Shown here: positions 23,401 through 35,400 of the stretch, piece by piece
Position numbering within the stretch: the first letter of the stretch is position 1
Layout of the letters: each line of letters opens with the position of its first letter
Assembly (NCBI GenBank): GCA_024516035.1
Contig: CM044964.1
Span: 7,500,236 to 7,564,235, forward strand
DNA length: 64,000 nucleotides
Direction of reading: 5' to 3'
Origin: Bactericera cockerelli
Taxonomy: Eukaryota > Arthropoda > Insecta > Hemiptera > Triozidae
Notes under the pieces: model-generated
Seen by the model: only the letters and a program-made list of their open reading frames with translations
Told to the model about the DNA's origin: nothing
The model's database searches: none
Translations under genes and position numbers: made by a program

Positions 23401-26400
23401 TATATTATATTCTATGTCATTTGTATTTTTTTTTTTTTTTCAAAGCTTTAAATATTTTCATTTATATTTTTCCCCCCCAAAAGTTAAACATTAATGCATC
23501 ATTCTTCTACTCGTCCCATTCCTGCACCATCTTCCCACTCAATCCCACTGATCCTCCGTCTCGCTCCTCTCACTCTCATGGATACTGCTCTCACTATCGC
23601 AATTTGTATTTTCACTTTGAGCCAACATAGCACATGTGAATAGCTTTTTTTTCCATTTATCACTAAGTTTTCTTGCTGTGTGTTGTATGAAACTGTTGTA
23701 TTCAGCACTTAATGCTCCATTGCAAGATACAAAAAAAAACTATTTAAAGTTTGAAAAAAAAAAAATGGAAAAAAAATTGTAAAATGTTTGATATTTTAAC
23801 TCTTCTGCCCAGGCACGCCGAAGCGTGGAAAGCCATGCCTCGCTGGCTCCAGGAACCAGACCAGTGGCGACGGGGGGAAGGAGAATCGGGGCAGCAACAG
23901 TGGCGGAGGGAAGAGAATCCTGCGGGCGAGATACTTGAGTGAGCATGGAATAGGAGAGGATGTGTTTGTGAAGGGGGAGGAAGAGGAGGAAGAGGAGGCG
24001 GGTGTGAAGGTTTGTTTGAGATTTGTTTGGTCCAATTATATTTTTTAAGAATAATACAATTATTACAGGAATAGCAGCCTCCGTGGCGTAAAGCAGCCTC
24101 CGTGCCGTAATGGTTGTGACTACTGCCCGTAGTCCAGAGTTCCCGAGTTCAACTCCCGGCTGGGGCAGACTTTTCGAAGAAAATTCTGTTCCATCCAAAC
24201 ACGTGAGGCTGCCATTTCCGGCCCTACCCAGGCTGAATGAGGTTAATGTGGGTAGCTGGTACGATTCCCAGCGAATGGAGGGTAAAACCCCCGTCCTAAT
24301 CTAGGACGTTAAATCAAAGAGAATCGTTGGCGTTAGGAAGGGCAGCCAGCCGTAAAAAAATGTGTCAAAACCAATCAACCTTAACCGTGAGGTTGAACAA
24401 CGTCGACCCTGCTTGAGCGGGATAAGACAGAGTAAAAGAAGAAGAAGAAGACAATTATTACAGGAATATTTCCTTATTATAGACCAGGGCTGCCCAACCA
24501 GTCGATCGCGATCGACCGATCGATCGCGGAGTGATTTTGAGTCGATCTCGGCCAGAGAGGTGAGATGACGTTCTAAAAGTCTAGATCTCTAAAGTACAAA
24601 ATGATTGTGAACGAGGTTTCCTGGCATCTCAGACAAGTGAAAATCAGATATCTCCTTCCTTAACTCATGAGAATTAAAAGGAGGTCTCCTTAGAAGAATT
24701 CCTTAGGGAGAGAGCCACAAAAATTGTAATGAAATTACATTATTACAAAAGAAAACTTTAAATTTAAAATTTGACATTGAAACTAAAATAAGTAAAACTG
24801 AAAAATAATCTCGATCCCTTCTCTATTTTATTGTATTCATTTCGCTTCTATGTATAAAGTTTTTTCTTTTAAATAGCATTTCACCCTCCATCCACTTGAA
24901 AGTCACGAACTAGATACCTTGATTTACCTCACCCAGCCTGAGATGGGCCGGGAATTAATGACCTGGTAAAGAGACACTGAAAAAAAAAAAGAAAAAAAAA
25001 ATCATTTACTGGTTTGAATCATGTCAGTTGGTTTTGTTTTTCTTCTTTTCTTGACATAGTGATTATCAAAACCATTCTATTACTTCCGATAATTTTTCGA
25101 ATATTAGAAATCTCAAATCTATTTTTTTGATTTAAATCACAAACGGGCGGACTCTGTACTAAATTACAATATTTACCCTAACTAAATCTGAAGTATTGTG
25201 TTAGTTTTCGTAAATAATAATAATAACATCGCCTTGTTTATACTGCCCGATTAGGACTACTGAAGTCCCATTATTCCAGCAGTAAGCCCAAGACATATAT
25301 TATTATGCGATAAAATTCCCAATTGGGAGAATAACTTGTCATGTCTCAGCTGGGTTTCGAACCCGCGACCTCTGGAGTCTTTGGATTCACAGAGTGCCGC
25401 CTTTACCACTGAGCTACCGGGACAGACTTATAATATTCTTTTGGTCCGATTTCAATTATTTGTATTGATTGTTTCTCTCATGCTGTTCTAGGAGGAAGAG
25501 GAGGAGGGAGAGAGGGAGAAAGGGTGTGAAGAAGGAGGAGGAGGAAGGGAAGAGTGAGACTGAGGAGAAGAAAGAAGAGAGGAGAAGGAGGAAGCGGCGC
25601 TCTAGAGTGGGTGAGTTTATTTTTTTTAAATATAAAGCAAGTATCTTAATAATAATAATAATAAATCCTCAGGGATGACTATTTAGCAATAAATGGTCAT
25701 ACGGGATTTGGCGTTCCCGAGGCACCCTAGCAAGTGGTCAGTGATCCCTGGATGGTTGCAAGTGTCAGCAACGTCCCAGGAAGTAGTATGGTAATTCACA
25801 ATACCATATGAACACTGACTGCGAAGTATGTCAACAGAAACATAGAGACACCTTCTCTAAAAGTAGTCAGGCATGTCCTCATGAAAATTCTGTTGACATA
25901 CCTAATGGTTCATAATGTGACCAAGTGGTTGTTCGGATCTATCCGTACTCCCGAAAGTGTTTTCCTATGAAAAAATCCATTGGACCACCAAGGGGGATAG
26001 CCACGGGAGAGAAAAAGATGTACTACACAAAGTCCATCATAAAATAACCTCCCCACATTATGAACCAAACAACTTCAGGAGACTTGATCTTCGGATCCGC
26101 TCCTAAAGTTACAACACCAGGAGAATTATTGATCATATGATCCGCTCCTGGTGTAATACCCTTTGAAAGGTAATAATTACCTTCCAAAGGAGAGAAAGTG
26201 GAAGAAATAATAATAATAATAAAAGAACTCTAGTGGAAGGTAACCACCAGGCGAGGTTAATGCTCAAAGCATTTTCTACCACCTAACACTCCGTTACGCT
26301 AGCCTCCGTGGCGTAACAGTTCTGACTACTGCCCGTAGTCCAGAGATCGTGAGTTCTATTCACGGTTGGAGCAGACTTTTCGCACAGAAAATTCTGTTCC

Positions 26401-29400
26401 CTCCAAACATGTGAGGCTGGCAATTCCGGCCTTACCCAGGCTGGGTTAGCTTAATGTGGGTAGCTGGTACGATTCCCAGCGAATGGAGGGTAAAAACCGC
26501 CGTCCTGTCTACCTCAAGGCAGGACGTTAAAACCAAATAGAATCAATGGACATGAAAGGAGCCTAGACATTGGATCTGTGCGTCCATATAATCCTCTCAC
26601 CACCGTGATTTAGGTATCAATACCTATCTGACGGACTCGGAATTATATTATTACTATACCACCTAACCCTTAGAGTCTTATTATTATGTAGTCACAAACT
26701 CAAATTAATAAGGAAAAATTCAAGGGTCGGTGGTTCAAGTCCCGGTTACAGTGTAGATTTAGTAAAGCGAGTTTGAGTAGTTGTAATATCACGAAAGTGA
26801 CTAACACAAAGATGCTAATTAATAAATAAACTAAAAAAGAGTGTCTAAAATAAATAGAAATTAGAATAGAAATTACCTTGTTTATACTGCCGAGGTGAGA
26901 CTGAAAAGTCCCTTTATTCCAGCAGTCTAAACAAGGTCTCTTGTTTATTTTGACATTTAAATGGACATTTTGTACATACATTTAATATTCTTGAGATTAC
27001 ATACATAAAAAAGCCTTGCTTAGGTGTCTAAAATAAAGTCTTCATCTGTTTCCCCCCTCCGTGCCAGGCGAGCGCGCGTGCATGCCGCTGATACACGCGT
27101 GCCCCACCTGCGGCAAGAAGTGGCGCACCGTGTCCGAACTGAACGCACACATACAGACGCACTCGGACCTGCGGCCCTTCGTCTGCGAGATCTGCGGCCA
27201 AGGCTACAAGATGCGGAAGGCGCTGCTGGTTCACGTGGGCATGCACAACGGGATTCATCCCTTCACGTGTCACTACTGCAACAAGAGCTTCACGCAGAAG
27301 ATCGGGCTCGTCAAGCACATCAACATTCACCAGGGAACCAAGAAATACCAGGTAAAAAAAAAAGAAATATTCACCAGGGAACCAAGAAATACCAGGTAAA
27401 GAAAAAGAAATATTCACCAGGGAACCAAGAAATACCAGGTTAAGAAAAAGATATATTCACCAGGGAACCAAGAAATAGCAGGTAAAGAAAAAGAAATATT
27501 CACCAGGGAACCAAGAAATACCAGGTAAAGAAAAGGAAGTCAAGCATATTAATATTCACCAGGGAACCAAGAAATACCAGGTAAAGAAAAAAGAAATATT
27601 CACCCGGGAAAAAAATACCAGGTAAAGAAAAGGAAGTCAAGCATATTAATATTCACCAGGGAACCAAGAAATACCAGGTAAAGAAAAAAGAAATATTCAC
27701 CAGGGAACCAAGAAATACCAGGTAAAGAAAAGGAAGTTAAACATATTAATATTCACCAGGGAACCAAGAAATACCAGGTAAAGAAAAAGAAGTTAAGCAT
27801 ATTAATATTCACCAAGGAACCTAAAAATATCAGGTTAAAAAATGGAGGTATGACAAAAACATCTATTGATTCAGCTCTTAGTTACTTATACTATACCAAC
27901 TATTGTTTCATCAACAGTATATTTTACCAACTATTGGTTTGTCAACAGTATATTATACCATCTATTGTTTCATCCACAGTATTTTGTAAAACCTATTATT
28001 TCATGAACAGTATATTATACCACCTAACAGTATTTTTTATTTATTTTAAATTTATTTTTTATTGTAACAAAAATGAGCTTAACCCCGTAAGTTTGTGTAA
28101 AAAAAAAAAAAAAATATTTTACCACCTTTTGTTTCATCAACAGTATAATTACACCACCTATTATTTCATCAACAGTATATTATAGCACCTAACAGTATTA
28201 CTTCCGAAAAATTTCTAATATTAGAAATCGGAAGTATTGTTTTTATTTATTTTAAATTTGTTTGTTTTTTTTTGTGTAAAAAAAAAAAAATATTTTACCA
28301 ACTCTTGTTTGATCAACAGTATATTATACCACCTAATGTTTCATCAACAGTATACTATAGCACCTAACAGTACTACTTCCGAAAAATTTCTAATATTAGA
28401 AATCGGAAGTATTATTTTTATTTATTTTAAATTTGTTTGTTTTTGTGTAAAAAAAATAAAAATATTTTACCACCTTTTGTTTCATCAACAGTTTATTAGA
28501 CCACCTCTTGTTTCATCAACAGTATATTATACCACCTATTATTTCATCAACAGTATATTATAGCACCTAACAGTATTATTTTCGAAAAATTTCTAATATT
28601 AGAAATCGGAAGTATTGTTTTTACATTTATTTTAAATTGTTTTTACATTTATTTTTGTATTTATTTTAAATTTGTTTGTTTTTTGTGTAAAAAAATAAAA
28701 ATATTTTACCAACTCTTGTTTCATCAACAGTACATTATATCACCTCTTGTTTGATCAACAGTGCGACCTCTGTGGCAAGAGCTTCATCCACTACACTTCC
28801 TACTCGTTCCACAAGCTCGTCCACACGGGACAACGCCTCGCCAAGTGCTCCATCTGTGATCTGGCGCTACTCTCCAAGTCGCATCTGAACCGACATATGC
28901 TGGTGAGTGGAGAAATGATAACAAAAATCAAGTAGAATAGAATAAAATATAATAGAATAGAATAGAATAAAATAAAATAGAATAGAATAGAATAGAATAA
29001 AATAGACAGGGCTCTTCAACCTGTGTCCCGCCGAGTCATTTTTGGTGGCCCGCGAGCTCATTCATGTTATTTCCTATTTCTTCCAGCACTAGCTGGCCAA
29101 GATATTTTTTTTTTTATGCAGAAGTTACGAGCAGTGACAAATCCGATGCGATTCGAACCCAGGTTTCCCACCTACAAGACTAATGCATTGACCAACACTC
29201 CCTCCGGATTGCTACAACAAAACTTCAACCCAATATTGTCAAATCGGTGGATGCCATGCAATGCCAACCATCCCATGGAAGACCTAGGTTCGGTCCCTCA
29301 CAGAGTTGATTTTTTTCTAAACAGAAACTGATCAGAGACTCCTGTACAATTTTTTTTTCTTCTAGTTTTTGTATAAAAAAAATGAGTGTTGAAAAAAAAA

Positions 29401-32400
29401 AAATTCTTCTAGTTAACAATTTTCTTTTTAATTTTATTTGTAAAATAAAAATACCAACATTTGTTCCTGAAATTAAAAAATAGTTTTCTGAAATATTTTC
29501 AACCCCCCCCCCCCCCTTATATTATGCCCCTAGAGTAGAGAATAGTAGCGAGTTCAATAATCACACAAGTAAGTTTCCAGAATTATCTAGTTTACCTAAA
29601 TTGTAGAAATGATTTTTATATTGTTAGAAAAGATTCGTTTCATGTTGGCCAAATTATATGTATATTTATTTTAATTGACCACAAAGAATTCAAATTTTTC
29701 ATTCAAAGTTATTTTAACTCCAACAAACATCACAACACAACAAAATTAAGAGTATACCCAAGAACTACATTAATAAGTTACACTGATTGTCAAAATTTTC
29801 GTTGCTGACACTGCCGTTCAAAATTTTCCTTGCTGATGTTCAAAATTCTACTTGCTGATACTCAAAATTCTACTTGCTGATGCTCAAAATTCTACTTGCT
29901 GATGTTCGAAATTCTACGTGCAGATGTTCAAAATTCTACTTGCTGATACTCAAAATTCTACGTGCTGATGTTCAAAATTCTACTTGCTGATACTCAAAAT
30001 TCTACGTGCCGATGTTCAAAATTCTACGTCCTGATGCTCAAAATTCTACTTGCTCATGTTCGAAATTCTACGTGTTGATGTTCAAAATTCCACGTGCTGA
30101 TGTTCAAAACTCTACGTGCTGATGCTCAAAATTCTCCTTGCTGATGTTCGAAATTCTACGTGCAGATGTTCAAAATTCTATTTGCTGATGATCAAAATTC
30201 TTCGTGCTGATGTTCAAAATTCAACTTGCTGATGTTCAAAATTCAACTTGCTAATGTTCAAAATTCTTCTTGCTGATGTTCAAAATTGTATTTGCTCATG
30301 TTCAAAATTCTTCTTGCTGATGTTCAAAATTCTTCTTGCTGATACTCAAAATTCCACTTGCCGATGTTCAAAATTCTACGTCCTGATGCTCAAAATTCTA
30401 CTTGCTGATACTCAAAATTCCACGTGCCGATGTTCAAAATTCTACGTCCTGATGCTCAAAATTCTACTTGCTGATACCCAAAATTCTACGTGCTGATGTT
30501 CAAAATTCCACTTGCTGATACTCAAAATTCTACGAGCTGATGTTCAAAATTGTACTTGCTGATACCCAAAATTCTACGTCCTGATGCTCAAAATTCTACT
30601 TGCTGATACTCAAAATTCTACGTGCTGATGCTCAAAATTCTACTTGCTGATACTCGAAATTCTACGTCCTGATACTCAAAATTCTACTTGCTGATACTCA
30701 AAATTCTACGTGCTGATGTTTAAAATTCCACGTGCCGATGTTCAAAATTCTACGTCCGGATGCTCAAAATTCTACTTGCTGATACTCAAAATTCTAGGTG
30801 CTGATGTTTAAAATTCCACGTGCCGATGTTCAAAATTCTACGTCCTGATGCTCAAAATTCTACTTGCTGATACTCAAAATTCTACTTGCTCATGTTCAAA
30901 ATTCTTCTTGTTATTCTTCTTGCTGATGTTCAAAATTCTCCTTGCTGATACTCAAAATTCCACGTGCTAATACTCAAAATTCTACTTGCTCATGTTCGAA
31001 ATTCTACGTGTTGATGTTCAAAATTCCACGTGCTGATGTTCAAAACTCTACGTGCTGATGCTCAAAATTCTCCTTGCTGATGTTCGAAATTCTACGTGCA
31101 GATGTTCAAAAATTCTATTTGCTGATGATCAAAATTCTTCGTGCTGATGTTCAAAATTCAACTTGCTGATGTTCAAAATTCAACTTGCTAATGTTCAAAA
31201 TTCTTCTTGCTGATGTTCAAAATTGTATTTGCTCATGTTCAAAATTCTTCTTGCTGATGTTCAAAATTCTTCTTGCTGATACTCAAAATTCCACTTGCCG
31301 ATGTTCAAAATTCTACGTCCTGATGCTCAAAATTCTACTTGCTGATACTCAAAATTCCACGTGCCGATGTTCAAAATTCTACGTCCTGATGCTCAAAATT
31401 CTACTTGCTGATACCCAAAATTCTACGTGCTGATGTTCAAAATTCCACTTGCTGATACTCAAAATTCTACGAGCTGATGTTCAAAATTGTACTTGCTGAT
31501 ACCCAAAATTCTACGTCCTGATGCTCAAAATTCTACTTGCTGATACTCAAAATTCTACGTGCTGATGCTCAAAATTCTACTTGCTGATACTCGAAATTCT
31601 ACGTCCTGATACTCAAAATTCTACTTGCTGATACTCAAAATTCTACGTGCTGATGTTTAAAATTCCACGTGCCGATGTTCAAAATTCTACGTCCGGATGC
31701 TCAAAATTCTACTTGCTGATACTCAAAATTCTAGGTGCTGATGTTTAAAATTCCACGTGCCGATGTTCAAAATTCTACGTCCTGATGCTCAAAATTCTAC
31801 TTGCTGATACTCAAAATTCTACTTGCTCATGTTCAAAATTCTTCTTGTTATTCTTCTTGCTGATGTTCAAAATTCTCCTTGCTGATACTCAAAATTCCAC
31901 GTGCTAATACTCAAAATTCTACTTGCTGAAGTTGAAAATTCCACGTGCTGATGTTCAAAATTCCACGTGCTGATGTTCAAAATTCCACGTGGTGATGTTT
32001 AAAATTTCACGTGCTGGTGTTCAAAATTCCAAGTTTTCAAAATTAGATGTTATGATGACACTGCTTGCCAAACACCGCAACACTAGTATCAAAATTCACA
32101 GCAAACAAGAAATTCATGAGAAAGAAGATTCCACAAAGATCCCCTGGTTCCCCAACACCCAGAAACATCATTCCACATGGCGACATTTGCTTCTGGTGGA
32201 AATGTGGTGAAGGATGGGAAGCAATCTAGAATCTCCTGGACGCATACCTTTCCAGTACTCCCACCCACCCCACTCTTCCTGATGGAATGTGAAGTCAAGA
32301 AAATAATGGCGTACCTAGCCCAAAGAATCCAAACTTTGCTGAAAACAAAGTCTTCTGAGAGCTGTAGTTCCAATCCCGGCAGATTCTTTGACTCGTAATT

Positions 32401-35400
32401 GGCATTTGCCAACTAAATAAAACATCCTAGGTACAGAAATCCTTGTGTTTTTATTATTTCGTAACAGATCTTAGCCTGATACTCCTTTCTTTTTTTTTTC
32501 AATATGTCTTATACTTTATTTTGTACAGTATAATTATGTAAACTTAACCCAAAAAATTAACATATATACCCCTTGTCGAAAGATTTAGACACCTGGTCTA
32601 AAACTTGTGTTGACTGAGGGGGACTTGTGTTGACTGAGAGTTTAATTTTTTTCCACTATTGTCTGTCTTTGAAAGCTTCTTCCCGTTCTACATCTTGCCA
32701 GTGGAAACTTACAAGTGTAATGCCATCTCTGACCATGTCTGTTTACCTCTTTCTATGTCTTCCTCGGGGTCTAGTTCCATTTAGTTGTAGATCAAACATT
32801 TTCTTTGGTATTCGTTCTTGGTCCATTCTTCTGATGTGAACATACCATTTCAACCTACTTGTTCTTAACTTTTCTTCAGGATATTCTACTTTTCTTTTGG
32901 TCAAAGGCAGGAATTTTTGAGATGTTTTTTAAAACACCCAGGTCATCATGACTTGGGGTGTGGGATTTCCACCCACTAAAATCTCACCTGCTCAAAGAGC
33001 TAACCGCACCCGGAACCGAAAAATATCATTACTTCATGTGCGGCGCTGTATAGGACCCTACTGATTTCGTTGTAGGGCCCTCCCATGTTTCTCTTTTATC
33101 ACTTTTATCGCTCTCACACCGACCTCAGTAGCATGATCGATAAGGCAGCGGACTTGTAACCTGGAGGTCGGTTGTTCAAGTTTCGGTTTCAGATCAATCG
33201 CGTTGATTATCTGAGACTTTATAGTAGATCTTCTTCTGTAAAGGTTGGACACCCCTGCTCTATTCATTCCCACTTTTCTTTGCTCGCCAACATTTCCTCT
33301 ATTACATTATCTACACTTAACACTCTCCCTACCTTTGTATAACACTGCTCTCTCTGGACCTTAAACTTCTCACACACAAATTTCTTATCCTTTCTCTTCT
33401 TGTTTTTCCCAGCATACTTCTAAATAAGGCGACATTATTATTATACATAAAATATTCTAACAAAGCAGGCCTTGTAATTGTTAGTCAAATCGATAGATTT
33501 ATAATAATATTATTAATAATCTATCGATTATTAATAAATTCGTAATTATTAATAATAAAAAAATTAAACTCATCCAGCCTGGGTCGGACCCTACCTGGGA
33601 AAAGAAGGGAAGGGGGTAGGTAAATACTTATGTATGTATGTATTAAATTTACTTATGTATGTATCTATTTACTTAAAGGTGCACACGGGAGAGAAGCCTC
33701 ACGAGTGTGACATCTGCGGGAAGAGATTCGCCAAGAAGTGGAACCTGAATGTACACAGGAAGAAGTTGCATGGGGTGGACACTGCGAGCTCCAGGTGAGA
33801 AAGATATATATTTTTTTTTTTAAAGATGAGTATTTCACAGCCGTTTTTATTTCGTAGCCATGAAACAGGAGCTTCTGTAGACGCTTGTGGTCTGTGTTGT
33901 AGCCTACCCATCCCGTAGTATGCCTCCCCTCTGATGGGCGAGAAGTGACACAATACTTCCCAATTAGGTGCTGGGTCAACACGAGCGCACCGGAAGGTCT
34001 CCCTTGCAAACAACTGTAACCAAATTAAGAATACAATTTTTTGTCGGCACGGGGGATCGAACCCGGGACCTTCTGCATGGCAAGTGAGTGCTTAACCACC
34101 GAGCTAATCGCGCTATATTGTTCATTTGCTTTTGATGCATCAGTATATATGGAACATGGTCATTATATAACCAAAATTAAAGTTAAGGTAGGATCACACG
34201 ATATGGCAGAGCAACATATAATATGGCAATCTTCCTTGCCATAGCGTGTGATCAGTCTTTGTTTACAAGACCATAGAACTATTTGGGTCTATGGCGACAA
34301 ATTTTTTCTATGGTGCCATAGACGTATGGCAGGATCTATGGTATTCGTGTGAGTGCTTCATCACACACATGGTCTACAATATGATATGCAGACGACTGGC
34401 AGACTTGTCTATGGCAAGGGGGAAGACATACAGTGCCATAGAGTTTTTTGTCAGATTATATGGCATCGTGTGAGTGCCATAATATATTATATGTGCCATT
34501 CGTTTTTTTTTCTCGCGATAGAAGATATGGCATCTGTGCCATATAGTGTGATCCTACCTTTAGGTATATGTAATATTTTATATAAAACTAGGATTCTTTA
34601 TTTACTTTTTACATTATTATGACGACGGCCTTAACGACCGTGTGTCTGCCCGGTAGCTCAATGGTAGAGGCGGCACTCTGTGAATCCAGAGGTTCCAGAG
34701 GTCGCGGGTTCGAAACCCAGCCGGGACATGACAAGTTACCCTCCCATTTGGGATTTTTACCACATAATAATACGTCTTGGGTTTACTGCTGGAAAAATGG
34801 GAGTTAATAGTCCTAATCGGGCAGTATAAATAAAGCGATATTATTATTTTCTCTTGGGTGCTTTTTGCCCCCAGTCTAATCCCATATCTCATTACCCCTC
34901 CAGGTTGCAACCTATTGACACTGATAACACCATCGAAATGAGCGAACCTGACGCAGGAACTGCCAAAAATCCTAGACTTGAATCCGCCACTGGAAAACAC
35001 GAAAATTCAATCGGAACGCCACATTTAGAAGGCGAATTTGCTCGAAGCAATGTCGGAAACAACGGAAAGTTGGCCGGGATTGTCAGTCACACCACTCATT
35101 TAGATGGATTGTCGGGAATCAATGCTGGTGAGAAATTGCACGTAGAGCCAGAACTAAGCAAGGTTTCTTTTTGAATGTACATAATTATAAACTTGAGAAT
35201 ATTAAATGTATGTACAAAATGTCTGTTTAAACTTGAAAATAAACAAGACCTTGTTTAGACTGCTGAAATAATTTTATATTATTTTATAATATAAATATCC
35301 AAAGTAACGCGTCAGTTATTGCCTCACACGACACATAGAAACCATCGGTTTCTCTTATCCGTGATGAGTTGTAGACGACTATAAAAAAAGAAAGACTCTT

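Noticed and set aside
30248..31433. Two identical 82-residue ORFs
   Set aside because: Frames through the 22-base minisatellite; identity reflects the 937-base duplication, not a gene family.
29782..32050. CRISPR-like regular repeats
   Set aside because: No unique spacers, unit only 22 bases, eukaryotic intron context.
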